A program made the translations under genes and the position numbers. Shown here piece after piece: positions 8,755-17,446 of a DNA stretch of 64,000 nt. The DNA is taken from assembly GCA_035498405.1 (NCBI GenBank), contig DATKAE010000104.1, forward strand, positions 31,737-95,736. The letters are read 5' to 3'. The stretch is from DATBFU01 sp035498405. GTDB taxonomy: Bacteria; Acidobacteriota; Thermoanaerobaculia; UBA5066; Gp7-AA6. Numbering within the stretch: the stretch's first letter is position 1; the number at the start of each line of letters is the position of its first letter. Under the pieces are notes generated by a model. The model saw nothing but the letters and a program-made list of their open reading frames with translations, was not told where the DNA came from and did no database searches.

Positions 8755-9296
8755 GCCGCAAGCCCCATGCACTCGCGCAGCTCCCGAATGGCCCGATGGC
8801 GAATCACCCGGACGTTGGCTTCCGAAACGCCCAGAAAGCTCGCGACATCCGAGCCTGTCTGCTCGTCGTAGAAGGTCATGACGACGACCGCGCGTTCCCG
8901 TTCCTTCAGATTCTGGACGCAGCGCGTGAGCCGTTCCTGGTCGACGTGCGGCAAGGACGACGGGGCCGGGGTCACAAGATCAGCGCCGAACTGGTCGAGC
9001 AAGCGTTGTTTCCTCTGAGTGCCGCGGCGCAGATCGAGCACCGTCATCCGGCACGTGCCCAGCACGAAAGACGTGAGCCTCTCCGGTTCACGCAGGCGGC
9101 CCGCCCGCAAGGCTTCCAGCGTCGTGATGATGACTTGCTGCGTCAGGTCATCCGCGGCGTGTGCGTCTCTCAAGTGACGCAAACCATAGAGCCGAATGCG
9201 CGGAGCCATCCGGCGGAACAACTCGGCTTCGGCTTCGCGGTCGCTTCCTGACCGTATTCGAAGCGCCAACTCGGCATCCTCGAGCTCAACTTCCAT
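8751..9296 (-). CDS. ECF-type RNA polymerase sigma factor
   Basis: This 181-residue sigma-70-family protein has region 2 (LFRRMAPRIRLYGLRHLRDAHAADDLTQQV, residues ~26-56; the 'DDLTQQV' is the region 2.3/2.4 signature) and region 4 (about 115-175) with a helix-turn-helix ending GVSEANVRVIRHRAIRELRE. No sigma 1 or 3 domains are present, as expected for ECF factors. It is co-transcribed with the zf-HC2 anti-sigma through an ATGA overlap. The divergent MBL-fold gene at 9402 is the obvious candidate target besides autoregulation. An inverted repeat lies in the shared upstream region (9310-9340). Confidence 0.92.
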   Translation of the reverse strand: MEVELEDAELALRIRSGSDREAEAELFRRMAPRIRLYGLRHLRDAHAADDLTQQVIITTLEALRAGRLREPERLTSFVLGTCRMTVLDLRRGTQRKQRLLDQFGADLVTPAPSSLPHVDQERLTRCVQNLKERERAVVVMTFYDEQTGSDVASFLGVSEANVRVIRHRAIRELRECMGLAA

Positions 9297-9309
9297 CCAT
9301 GCACATCTA

Positions 9310-9340
9310 ATGTGTAACGGGAGGGCTCCTCATTACACAT
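9310..9340. promoter_or_regulatory. Inverted repeat in the ECF sigma / MBL divergent promoter
   Basis: ATGTGTAA (9310-9317) and TTACACAT (9333-9340) are perfect 8-bp complements separated by 15 bp. They lie in the 105-bp gap between the divergent sigma-factor and MBL start codons. This could be an operator for a dimeric regulator or two opposed promoter half-elements. Confidence 0.5.
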
Positions 9341-9401
9341 CCGGGACGTCAACCCAGTGAAACCCCGGTCCGGTCGGACCGTTTGACGGGAGGAAGGCGT
9401 C

Positions 9402-10202
9402 ATGGTCAATTCGTACAGAGCCGCATCGGATATCGAGGTCCTCACATCGAACTTCCCGATCCCGGGCTACGGGCTGGTGCCGATCAACGCGTTCGTCATC
9501 AAGGGCTCGGAGCCCGTCCTCGTCGACACGGGGACCGTCGTGGAGACTCGGGAGTTCATGCAGGCACTCCGATCGGTCATCGATCCAGCCGACCTCGAGT
9601 GGATCTGGCTCACCCACACCGACCTCGACCACATCGGCAGCCTGCACCAGTTGCTCGCCGAAAACCCGCGGATCCGGGTCATTACGACGTTTCTCGGCGT
9701 GGGCATCATGAGCCTGTCCGCTCCGCTGCCGATGGACAGGGTCTATCTGGTCAACCCGGGCCAGAAGATCACCGTTGGCGACCGCACACTCACCGCGATG
9801 AAGCCTCCGGCCTTCGACAACCCTTCCACCACGGGCTTCTACGACGACAAGTCCGGCGTGCTCTTCAGCTCCGACTGCTTCGGAGCGCTCCTCTCCTCGG
9901 AGGCTCCGCAGAACGCCGCGGACCTCTCGGACAAGGATCTGCGGGAAGGGCAGGTCTTCTGGGCGACCCTGGACGCGCCCTGGCTGAACAAGGTGAACCA
10001 GGGGATGTTCGCGAGCGAACTGGACAAGATCCGCAAGATGGAGCCGAAGTTGGTCCTCAGCAGCCACCTGCCGGCCGCGCCGGGACACATGACGGAACGG
10101 CTGCTGGCGTCCCTCGCGGCCGCCCCGACGGCTCAGCCATTCGTCGGACCCGACCAGGCAGCCCTCGAACAGATGCTCGAGCAGATGACGCAGGTGGCTT
10201 AG
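9402..10202 (+). CDS. Cytoplasmic MBL-fold protein of the ODP/flavodiiron-like type
   Basis: This 266-residue protein has no signal peptide. It has a metallo-beta-lactamase fold with LTHTDLDHIG at about residues 69-78. The HxDxDH arrangement resembles the di-iron sites of ODP-family oxygen/NO-binding proteins (where the motif is HxExDH) more than classical beta-lactamases. Further candidate ligands occur in FSSDCFG (Asp ~147) and SSHLPAAPG (His ~217). No flavodoxin domain follows, so it is a stand-alone core. The start is clear: ATG 9402 after GGGAGGAAGG (9388-9397). Being divergent from an ECF sigma/anti-sigma pair, it may be part of an oxidative- or nitrosative-stress response (inference). 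It is convergent with the kinase gene, 19 bp away. Confidence 0.8.
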   Translation: MVNSYRAASDIEVLTSNFPIPGYGLVPINAFVIKGSEPVLVDTGTVVETREFMQALRSVIDPADLEWIWLTHTDLDHIGSLHQLLAENPRIRVITTFLGVGIMSLSAPLPMDRVYLVNPGQKITVGDRTLTAMKPPAFDNPSTTGFYDDKSGVLFSSDCFGALLSSEAPQNAADLSDKDLREGQVFWATLDAPWLNKVNQGMFASELDKIRKMEPKLVLSSHLPAAPGHMTERLLASLAAAPTAQPFVGPDQAALEQMLEQMTQVA

Positions 10203-10221
10203 GAGCTGGTAGAAAGCCGGA

Positions 10222-12861
10222 CTACTTCGCGCCACCGACGAGCTTCTGGAACCTCGGGTTCTTGCGCAGCGGATCGAAGTTGGGGTCGATATTCAGCCAG
10301 CCGGGCGACAGCAAGTACGGAATCTTCAGCAACTGCTCGAGCCGGTCGATCGCCTTCTCGTTCTCGCCGACGAGAACGTACGTGCGTGCAAGAAGGTGCT
10401 GGTTGTAGGCGCCGCCGTAGGCGTCTTTCGAGATCGGAAGCAGCTCGACGGCATGCTGTCCCTCCCGGATGGCCTCCTCCTTGCGGCCGAGGTAGGCGAG
10501 GGCGAGCCCGAATAGCGCGCGACTCTGACTGTCGTTCGGAGTCGATCGCAACGTCGCATCTAACGCTGCCCGTGCGACCTCCGCGTACTTCCGAACGTTG
10601 GCGGCGTCCGCCTGTAGGGCGTAGGCCTGTGCGAGACAGATCCCCCAGGTGGCGGGGTCGTCGAACACGCTTTCCGGGATACGAACCAGAAGACTTCGTT
10701 GGGTCTCGTCGAGAAGCCATGCGGCGTCCCACGTCTTCGCGACGAAGGTCACCAGCGCCGTCGGTTCGACCTCGGCGGGTGCCGCCGCGAGAGCCTCACG
10801 GGCCCGCGGAAGATTCCCCTCGCCGACATAGGTCAGGGCTCTGCCCTCGATCACGCTAAGGACTCCCGGCGAGATCTCCCTCGCGCGATCGTAAGCCTCG
10901 CGCGATTCCGGATAACGGCGCAGCCAGAGCAGCGCCAGGCCCAGCCGCCGGGCGGTCAACACCGACCGTGGATCAAGATTGGCGGCACGTCTCAAGTGCC
11001 CGACCGCCGCCTCCCACCGACCGAGAGACTCCTCGGCCAGCGCTGTGGCAGTCAACAGCTCCGCGTTGTCCGGAGCGTACCTTTGTCCCTCGGCAAATTG
11101 CCCGAGAGCCCTTCCGAATTCCCCGAGGACGTTCGCCAGATACTGGCCCGAGGCCAGATATCCCTCCGGGCGATTTGGAGCCAGGGCAACCGCCTTTTCC
11201 GCCGCGGCCCGAGCGCGCTCCTTGAATTGAGGGGTCGGCCCCGTGTTGACGTACAGACTCGAGTTCGCAAACGACAACCGCGCCCAGGCCTGGGCGAAGT
11301 TCGGATCGAGCGCCACCGCCTGTTCGTAGAACACGAGGGCCTTCTTGATGGACGGCGAATCGGAAGCTCCCATGGCTTTCGAGACGTCTTCCCCCTTGCG
11401 GAAGGCGTCGTAGGCCGCGAGGTTCTCGGTTGGCCTCTCGGAAAGCCGCTTCTCCTCCCCCGCCCCGAGGGCCACACCAAGAGCCTGCGCCACCTTCGAC
11501 GCGATGTCCGACTGCACCTGGAAGACGTCCGTCAGCGCCGCGTCGAACGGCTGCTGCCACTTCGATGTCGGAGCATCCGGACGAGTCACGTCCACCAGCT
11601 CCGGACTCACATGGACTCGACTCGTGCCTCCGCTTTTCTCCCAGCGCACCGTGGCGGTCAGCAGGTAAGCGACATTCAGCTCTTCGGCAATCTGCTTCGG
11701 CGTCTTCGCGGTCTTCTTATAAGGCGTCGAGCTGCTCCGTGCGATGACTTGGAGCCCCGGGATCGAGGTCAGCTTGCCGCGCACCTCGTCCGCGATGCCG
11801 TCGGCGAAGTAGTCGTCCTCGGGAGCGCCGAGGTTCTCGAAGGGCAGAACGGCTACGCGCTTGACGCCGCTGGCCTCGCCGCCGCTGTGCCGCCCCCGGA
11901 GGAGAAGCACACCAACGATGGCGAGCGCGACGAGAACCGCGATCGCGATGAGAACCCTCCTCTTGCCGGCCGGTGGAACCGCGGGCTGCGGACCGGTCGC
12001 GAGACTTGGCGAGGACGTTTGCTCCAGGGCAAACTCGATGTCTCGCGCCGATTGGAAGCGCCGTCCTCGATCCTTCTCCAGGCAGTGCCTGATCATGTGG
12101 TCGAGGGCTGGTGAAATGTTCCGGCCCGAGTGCGTCAGCTCCGGCGGATCCTCCTTCAGGATCGCTGCGATCGTGTCGCTCGCCGTGTCACGCTTGAACG
12201 CCTTCCGGCCCGAGAGCATCTCGTACAGGATCGTTCCCAACGAGAAGAGATCCGAGCGGTGATCCACGGGCAGGCCCCGAACCTGCTCGGGCGACATATA
12301 GCCCATCGTCCCCATGACTGTCCCAGGCTCCGTGTGGCCCGAGCCCGTCGGTGCGCTCGTCTGCTCCTCGGCGTTGACCGCCTCCACCTTCTTCGCCAGC
12401 CCGAAGTCCAGGATCTTGACGCGGCCGTCCCTTGTGACGAACAGGTTCTCGGGCTTCAGGTCGCGGTGGACGATGCCCTTCTCGTGAGCGGCGGAGAGTC
12501 CTCTTGCCACCTGCAGCGCGTAATCCACGGCCTGCTTCTGTGGGATCGGGCCCGAGTCGAGCTTCCCGCGTAGCGTCTCGCCTTCCAGAAGCTCCGTGAC
12601 GGCGTAGGCCGTCCCCTCGTGCGTCCCGAAGTCGAAAATGGAGAGGATGTTCGGATGCGAGAGCGCCGCGACCGCCTTCGCTTCCCGCTCGAACCGTGCC
12701 AGAGCGTCCGGGTCGGCGGTGACGGCCTGGGGAAGGACCTTGACCGCGACGTCCCGGTCGAGCTTCTTGTCTCGCGCCCGGTACACCTCCCCCATCCCGC
12801 CGGCGCCGAGCGGCGAAAGGATCTCGTAGAGGCCGAGACGGGTCCCTGCTGAAAGTGTCAT
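10222..12861 (-). CDS. Membrane Ser/Thr protein kinase with TolB-like and TPR domains
   Basis: This 879-residue PknB-like kinase has a Gly-rich loop GAGGMGEVY (residues ~19-27), catalytic Lys41, HRDLKPEN with Asp134, and DFG at 152-154, all intact. A single transmembrane helix (about 310-325) places the rest outside the cytoplasm. This part comprises a TolB-like N-terminal domain ('VAVLPFENLGAPEDDYFADG', as in adenylate-cyclase-linked TPR proteins) and then TPR repeats to the C-terminus. The design suggests a receptor kinase whose exported TPR solenoid senses protein or envelope state. It is monocistronic by appearance. Three other kinases in the window share the N-terminal style but end in beta-propellers instead of TPRs. 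Confidence 0.92.
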   Translation of the reverse strand: MTLSAGTRLGLYEILSPLGAGGMGEVYRARDKKLDRDVAVKVLPQAVTADPDALARFEREAKAVAALSHPNILSIFDFGTHEGTAYAVTELLEGETLRGKLDSGPIPQKQAVDYALQVARGLSAAHEKGIVHRDLKPENLFVTRDGRVKILDFGLAKKVEAVNAEEQTSAPTGSGHTEPGTVMGTMGYMSPEQVRGLPVDHRSDLFSLGTILYEMLSGRKAFKRDTASDTIAAILKEDPPELTHSGRNISPALDHMIRHCLEKDRGRRFQSARDIEFALEQTSSPSLATGPQPAVPPAGKRRVLIAIAVLVALAIVGVLLLRGRHSGGEASGVKRVAVLPFENLGAPEDDYFADGIADEVRGKLTSIPGLQVIARSSSTPYKKTAKTPKQIAEELNVAYLLTATVRWEKSGGTSRVHVSPELVDVTRPDAPTSKWQQPFDAALTDVFQVQSDIASKVAQALGVALGAGEEKRLSERPTENLAAYDAFRKGEDVSKAMGASDSPSIKKALVFYEQAVALDPNFAQAWARLSFANSSLYVNTGPTPQFKERARAAAEKAVALAPNRPEGYLASGQYLANVLGEFGRALGQFAEGQRYAPDNAELLTATALAEESLGRWEAAVGHLRRAANLDPRSVLTARRLGLALLWLRRYPESREAYDRAREISPGVLSVIEGRALTYVGEGNLPRAREALAAAPAEVEPTALVTFVAKTWDAAWLLDETQRSLLVRIPESVFDDPATWGICLAQAYALQADAANVRKYAEVARAALDATLRSTPNDSQSRALFGLALAYLGRKEEAIREGQHAVELLPISKDAYGGAYNQHLLARTYVLVGENEKAIDRLEQLLKIPYLLSPGWLNIDPNFDPLRKNPRFQKLVGGAK

Positions 12862-13009
12862 CGAATGACCGTGGCGGGGATTTTATGCGAGAGCGTCCAG
12901 GCCGCGCGATAGAGGCTGTGCCCAAGCCATTCAGCCCCAGAGCGCGCTAGCCTGGCAGTGGCAACGCAACGGCAATCGGTCCCAGACAGCGCCCTGGCGT
13001 TCGATACAG

Positions 13010-13894
13010 CTACAAGCGAAGGGTTTCGATGAGAGCTGACAGTGCGGCCGGCTGCTGCCGCCGACTCGGGTAGTAGAGGAAAAAGCCCGCGAAGGGCGGG
13101 CACCAGTCCTCGAGGACACGCACCAGTGCGCCGCTCGCGAGATGCGGCGCCACGTGCTCCTCCAAGGAAAAGGCCAGACCTACTCCATCGATGGCCGCAC
13201 GGATCGAGATCTCCACGTCGTCGACGTTGAGCGGCCCGTCCACGGCAACGGTGAGGGACTCGTCGCCCTTGTCGAACTCCCACCGGTACACGCCGGCGGA
13301 TCCGAGGCGAATGTTGATGCAGCGGTGGCGCGCCAGATCGCGCGGCGATTCCGGTTTGGGGCGCGACTCGAAATAGCGGGGCGAGCCCACTACGGCCGGC
13401 CGGTGATCCCGCGACACCCTGACCGCAATCATGTCGCGCTCGATGAACTCCCCGAGATGGATGCCCGCGTCGAAGCGCCCGGCGACGAGGTCGAGCGGGC
13501 TGTCATCGGTGGTGACCTCGAGCACCACGTCCGGGTACTCGCGCGCAAATTGCGCCAGCTTCGGGGCCACCACCAGCCTTGCCGCGAGGCGTGGCACCAC
13601 TAAACGCACGCGGCCCGCCGGCCGGTCCCGCAAGCCGGAAATCTGCTCCAGAGCTCCCCGAATATCGCCGAGAGCCGGACGCAGATGCGCGATGAGCTGT
13701 TCTCCGGCGTCTGTGGGCGCAACGCTGCGCGTCGTTCGCGCGAGCAGCCGCACGCCAATCTGTTCTTCCAGCCCCCGTATCGCGTGGCTCAAGGCAGAGG
13801 GCGACACGCCCAGCCGTTTCGCCGCCCGCGTGAAGCTGCGCTCCTCTGCCACCGCAAGGAATGCCGAGAGAACGCTAAGATCGTCGCGAACCAT
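13010..13894 (-). CDS. LysR-family transcriptional regulator
   Basis: This 294-residue protein has an N-terminal winged HTH (residues ~4-62; FLAVAEERSFTRAAKRLGVSPSALSHAIRGLE is the standard LysR recognition region, written here as family context) and a C-terminal periplasmic-binding-like effector domain (~90-290). It is divergent from the aldo/keto reductase operon, the usual LysR geometry. The upstream gap contains a perfect palindrome (13894-13914) suited to LysR dimers. It probably controls the divergent redox operon in response to a small aromatic or electrophilic ligand; the ligand is unknown. Confidence 0.93.
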   Translation of the reverse strand: MVRDDLSVLSAFLAVAEERSFTRAAKRLGVSPSALSHAIRGLEEQIGVRLLARTTRSVAPTDAGEQLIAHLRPALGDIRGALEQISGLRDRPAGRVRLVVPRLAARLVVAPKLAQFAREYPDVVLEVTTDDSPLDLVAGRFDAGIHLGEFIERDMIAVRVSRDHRPAVVGSPRYFESRPKPESPRDLARHRCINIRLGSAGVYRWEFDKGDESLTVAVDGPLNVDDVEISIRAAIDGVGLAFSLEEHVAPHLASGALVRVLEDWCPPFAGFFLYYPSRRQQPAALSALIETLRL

Positions 13895-13914
13895 TTGTGA
13901 ATGCTACTCACAAA
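13894..13914. promoter_or_regulatory. LysR-type palindromic operator candidate
   Basis: TTTGTGA (13894-13900) and TCACAAA (13908-13914) are perfect 7-bp complements with a 7-bp spacer, and contain T-N11-A spacings typical of LysR boxes. The site abuts the lysR ATG and lies 95 bp upstream of the aldo/keto reductase ATG, so it can serve autoregulation and activation. Confidence 0.55.
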
Positions 13915-14009
13915 CCCTTGCCGATTTGACCCGCTACTCAGGAGCCCAATCGGCGGCTACCCTGATTGCTCGAAGGGTCGACGAACGGTTCCTTCAACGG
14001 GAGAACACG

Positions 14010-14996
14010 ATGCAGAAGCGCAGACTCGGCACAAGCAACCTGGAAGTCTCGGCGCTCGGACTCGGCTGCATGGGAATGAGCTTCGGCTACGGTCCCGCTG
14101 CGGACAAGCAGGAGATGGTCTCGCTCATCCGATCGGCCGTCGAACGCGGCGTCACTCTCTTCGACACCGCCGAAGCCTATGGCCCGTTCACCAATGAAGA
14201 GCTCGTAGGCGAAGCTCTCGCCCCGTTCCGTGATCGAGTGGTGATCGCAACCAAGTTCGGGTTCAAGTTGGAACCCGGCCGGCCGCGAGGCCTGGATAGT
14301 CGGCCAGCGCACATCAAGGAGGTCGCCGAGGCCTCGCTCAAGCGGCTCAGGGTCGATGCGATCGACCTTTTCTATCAACACCGTGTCGACCCCGAAGTGC
14401 CCATCGAAGACGTCGCGGGGGCGGTGAAGGACTTGATTCGCGAAGGCAAGGTCAAGCGCTTCGGGCTTTCGGAAGCCGGCGTGCAAACGATCCGTCGCGC
14501 CCACGCGGTCCAGCCCGTGACCGCGGTCCAGAGCGAATACTCGCTGTGGTGGAGAAACCCCGAAGCGGAACTGCTGCCAACGCTCGAGGAACTCGGAATC
14601 GGCTTCGTTCCGTTCAGTCCGCTCGGCAAGGGCTTCCTCACCGGGAAGATCGACGAGAACACGACGTTCGACAGCTCCGACTTCCGCAACATCGTTCCGC
14701 GTTTCACGCCCGAGAATCGGAAGGCGAATCTGGCCCTCGTCGATCTGCTGGCCAGGATCGGAGGACGGAAGAAAGCGACACCTGCCCAGATCGCGCTCGC
14801 GTGGCTGCTGGCCCAGAAGCCGTGGATTGTTCCCATCCCGGGCACCACAAAGCTGCACCGGCTCGAGGAAAACATCGGAGCCGCGGCCATCGAGCTGACG
14901 CCGGACGATCTCCGTGAGATCGATAATGCGGCCTCGCAGGTCACGGTGCACGGAGCTCGGTACCCTGAACAGCTGGAACAAATGACCGGTCGCTGA
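14010..14996 (+). CDS. Aldo/keto reductase
   Basis: This 328-residue NADPH-dependent (beta/alpha)8-barrel oxidoreductase starts MQKRRLGTSNLEVSALGLGCMG, the usual AKR opening. The catalytic tetrad is visible as DTAEAYG (Asp/Tyr, ~50-56), ATKFGF (Lys ~84) and FYQHRVD (His ~125). The C-terminal cofactor site shows IPGTTKLHRLEEN. Members of this AKR11/13-like group reduce aldehydes and ketones, including pyridoxal and methylglyoxal. The start is ATG 14010 after GGGAG (13999-14003); an open frame runs upstream to 13431 but is antisense to lysR. It is the first gene of a tightly packed run with the membrane protein, cupin and F420-type oxidoreductase genes downstream. Confidence 0.92.
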   Translation: MQKRRLGTSNLEVSALGLGCMGMSFGYGPAADKQEMVSLIRSAVERGVTLFDTAEAYGPFTNEELVGEALAPFRDRVVIATKFGFKLEPGRPRGLDSRPAHIKEVAEASLKRLRVDAIDLFYQHRVDPEVPIEDVAGAVKDLIREGKVKRFGLSEAGVQTIRRAHAVQPVTAVQSEYSLWWRNPEAELLPTLEELGIGFVPFSPLGKGFLTGKIDENTTFDSSDFRNIVPRFTPENRKANLALVDLLARIGGRKKATPAQIALAWLLAQKPWIVPIPGTTKLHRLEENIGAAAIELTPDDLREIDNAASQVTVHGARYPEQLEQMTGR

Positions 14997-15028
14997 CCGG
15001 CAGCGTGCAACGAGAGGGCGTGAATCCC

Positions 15029-15574
15029 ATGACCGAATCGGCCAGTGCGCTCTCCTCCTGGCAGAGCTTCTACGTCATCGTGGGGTCGTCCGGTGGGGCG
15101 CTCATCGGCCTGCAATTCGTCGTGATCACCCTCATCGCCGGGAGCCGCCAGCGCACCACGGCGGGCTCGCTCAGCGCGTTTGGGACGCCGACGGTCGTGC
15201 ACCTGGCCGGCGCCTTGCTCGTGTCCGCGATCATGAGCGCTCCATGGCCTTCGCTCGTCATCCTGTCGATGGCCCTGGGGATATGCGGTATCGGCGGGCT
15301 CGCCTATGGCGCCATCGTGGTCCACCGGGCCCGCCGTCAGACGGATTACCAGCCCGTCTGGGATGACTGGCTTTGGTACACGCTACTTCCGTGTGTCAGC
15401 TACGCCGCGCTAACAGTGACTGCCGTCGTGCTGCGCACCGACTCCCCACTCGCATTGTTCGTCATCGGAGCTGCGGCGCTCGGTCTGCTGCTCATCGGCA
15501 TCCGCAACGCTTGGGATACGGTGACACACATCGTCGTCTCCAGCGCCGATGGCGGTTCGACGAAGACGGACTGA
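15029..15574 (+). CDS. Small polytopic membrane protein, unknown
   Basis: From ATG 15029 (GAGAGGG ten bases upstream) the product has 181 residues with about five hydrophobic helices. The first begins SFYVIVGSSGGALIGLQFVV, and others lie around residues 50-70, 75-95, 115-135 and 140-155. Short basic loops suggest an inner-membrane protein. I do not recognise a named family. It lies 32 bp after the aldo/keto reductase stop and 25 bp before the cupin start, so it is likely part of the LysR-controlled operon. Confidence 0.7.
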   Translation: MTESASALSSWQSFYVIVGSSGGALIGLQFVVITLIAGSRQRTTAGSLSAFGTPTVVHLAGALLVSAIMSAPWPSLVILSMALGICGIGGLAYGAIVVHRARRQTDYQPVWDDWLWYTLLPCVSYAALTVTAVVLRTDSPLALFVIGAAALGLLLIGIRNAWDTVTHIVVSSADGGSTKTD

Positions 15575-15599
15575 CCGCTTCTCGAGGAGCTCTGCACAC

Positions 15600-15998
15600 A
15601 TGGACATCAAACGAATCGGTTCACAAGCCTCCGCCAGAGGACCGGCCGAGTACTTCACCGGCACGGTACGCGTCGATCCCCTGTTTCAGGCCCCCGCTCC
15701 GGCGCGGGTCGTCTGCGTCAGCGTCACGTTCGAGCCCGGCGCTCGGACCGCGTGGCACACGCACCCGCTCGGCCAGACCCTAATCGTGACCGCTGGCTGC
15801 GGCCTCGTGCAGCACTGGGGAGGGCCAATCGCGGAAATTCGGCCGGGTGACGTGATCTGGACCCCGCCCGGTCAGAAGCATTGGCACGGCGCCACGGCCA
15901 CCACCGCCATGACGCACATCGCGATTCTGGAACAGCTCGGTGGCAAGACGGTGGACTGGATGGAAAAAGTCAGCGACGAACAATACCAGGGCAAGTAG
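15600..15998 (+). CDS. Cupin-domain protein (mandelonitrile-lyase/YhcH-like single cupin)
   Basis: This 132-residue single-domain cupin has motif 1 (GARTAWHTHPLGQTLIV, residues ~48-64, supplying two His ligands) and motif 2 (PGDVIWTPPGQKHWHGA, ~80-96, supplying the last His). The metal site is therefore complete. The sequence is of the type annotated as '(R)-mandelonitrile lyase' or carboxymuconolactone-linked cupin; actual substrates vary. The start is ATG 15600 after GAGGAG; the open frame further upstream overlaps the previous gene. It is followed after 9 bp by the F420/NADP oxidoreductase-like gene. Confidence 0.85.
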   Translation: MDIKRIGSQASARGPAEYFTGTVRVDPLFQAPAPARVVCVSVTFEPGARTAWHTHPLGQTLIVTAGCGLVQHWGGPIAEIRPGDVIWTPPGQKHWHGATATTAMTHIAILEQLGGKTVDWMEKVSDEQYQGK

Positions 15999-16007
15999 GC
16001 AACGACG

Positions 16008-16652
16008 ATGCGAATCGGCATCCTCGGTTCGGGGTTGATGGGGGGCAAGCTCGGCACGCTCTTCGCGCGTGCCGGACATGAGGTGGTATTCAGCTACGCG
16101 CGCAGCCAGCAGAAGCTGAAGCGGCTCGCAAGTGAGGCGCAGGGGAACGCGCGCGCGGGCACACCGGGTGAGGCGACCCGGGAGGCAGAGGCGCTGTTGC
16201 TGGCAGTGCACTGGTCCCGCGTCGACGACGTTTTGAAGCAGGCAGGCGACGTGTCGGGCAAGGTCATCGTCACCTGCTCGCTACCGATGAATACGAACAA
16301 TACCGACCTCGTCGTCGCCCATGCCTCTTCGGGCGCGGAGGAGCTGGGAAAGAAGGTTCGCCGTGCTCGGGTCGTCTCCGCTTTTGGCACAGTGCCCAGT
16401 GAGGCGCTGTTCGGCGTGTTCGAGAGCCGACGCAAATCCAATCGACCGAGCTTGTTGTACTGCGGAGACGACGCGGCTGCCAAAGACGTAGCGGCGACGC
16501 TGATCCGCGACGTGGGGTTCGATCCGGTCGACGCCGGTCCGCTACGAATTGCCCGGTTCATGGAGCCCTTTTCCCTGCTCGTCGGACAACTCGCGTACGA
16601 GGGTGACGGAGGGCCAGAGCTCGCCTACCGCTTCGAACGATTCGAACCGTAG
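16008..16652 (+). CDS. NADPH:F420 oxidoreductase-like Rossmann protein
   Basis: This 214-residue protein opens with a Rossmann dinucleotide-binding motif (MRIGILGSGLMGGKLGTLFA). It then follows the layout of F420H2:NADP oxidoreductases/NADP_oxidored_F420 domains: the NADP 2'-phosphate loop 'SYARSQQKLKRL', the sheet 'AEALLLAVHW' and the conserved central 'CSLPMN'. Many family members outside F420-using organisms act on other substrates, so F420 use is not implied. It is the last gene of the LysR-linked operon. A tRNA 3'-end fragment follows 66 bp after the stop. Confidence 0.85.
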   Translation: MRIGILGSGLMGGKLGTLFARAGHEVVFSYARSQQKLKRLASEAQGNARAGTPGEATREAEALLLAVHWSRVDDVLKQAGDVSGKVIVTCSLPMNTNNTDLVVAHASSGAEELGKKVRRARVVSAFGTVPSEALFGVFESRRKSNRPSLLYCGDDAAAKDVAATLIRDVGFDPVDAGPLRIARFMEPFSLLVGQLAYEGDGGPELAYRFERFEP

Positions 16653-16717
16653 GACATCGGGGGCGCGGGCAGCGGAAGTCTCCACGCAAAAGGAGTCCTG
16701 CGGACTCGCTGGAGATC

Positions 16718-16745
16718 TGGCTGGCAGGCAGGGACTCAACCCCGA
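16718..16745 (-). other. tRNA-Gln 3'-end-like fragment (possible att scar)
   Basis: Apart from two differences (one G to C, one missing base), these 28 bases match the 3' end of the intact tRNA-Gln gene at 18904-18932, including the terminal CCA equivalent, T-arm and acceptor strand. No 5' portion is present. The fragment and the tRNA are in direct orientation and bracket ~2.2 kb with two pseudogenes and a methyltransferase. Confidence 0.55.
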
Positions 16746-16814
16746 AGGAACTGCCGACCTGAAGCAAATCGCCCCAACGCGTCACAACCCCGATCCCAAG
16801 CCGGGCGCGGCGAA

Positions 16815-17446
16815 TCAGCTCGCTTCGAGAATCGTTCCGTCGGATGCCTTCGGGTCGACGCGACGCGCGGCCCTCGGAGTCGGCGCCGGTTGCGCCGGCG
16901 GCGCGCTCGCGGGCGGCACGATGCCGTTCATCCTCGGATACTCCACCATCTGTCCGTAGTGATCGAAGGCATGCGAAGCGGCAAAAGTGGCCAGGTACAA
17001 GCGCGGAGACTTGCCGTGCTCCGGGATCTGCAGCATGTTGCCCGTCGTCAACGTCGCCGCAGCCCTGTGGCCCAAGGCGAAGGAGTCTCTCAGGAATTTC
17101 AAAATGGCGGCTTTCGTCTTCAGGTCCTCGGGACCGTCCCCGCCTTTGTAGTTCTCCGGGATCTCCTCCCCGGTCAGGCCCGCCCAGAGGATGTAGTTGG
17201 ACGCGGCGATGTGCTTGACCTGCAGGGCGAAGGTGCGTACACCTCTGTAGTCGGGGCTCCAATGTTCAAGCTCTCGGGAGAGAAGTTGAACTTCTCTTCC
17301 GGCATGGCCTCTGCGGCTTCCACGACCTCCTTTTCGACGGTACTGATCAGGCGATCCACGGCGGAGGCGACCGTTGGCGGAGCGGCCGGGGGCGCGCCTG
17401 CGACCGCGGCGCTCGCCGCGCCGTGTCCCGACGCGGTCACGGTCAA
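16815..17446 (-). pseudogene. DinB-superfamily protein, truncated and frameshifted
   Basis: Two minus-strand frames together give a DinB/YfiT-like four-helix protein. The first part is VDRLISTVEKEVVEAAEAMP...NFSPESL, and the second is VRTFALQVKHIAASNYILWA...HAFDHYGQMVEYPRMNG. The frame breaks at a C-run near 17252-17255 (one base missing). The family is a metal-binding helical bundle, often exported in this kind of genome. The 5' end is also abnormal: the expected start and signal peptide are replaced by sequence joined to the cytochrome c remnant, and the only start there is a TTG overlapping the cytochrome TGA (TTGA). An intact DinB relative lies at 45563-46075. Confidence 0.75.

Noticed and set aside
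13431..14009. N-terminal extension of the aldo/keto reductase ORF
   Set aside because: The extension is antisense to lysR, whereas a good ribosome-binding site and the family's normal N-terminus lie at 14010.
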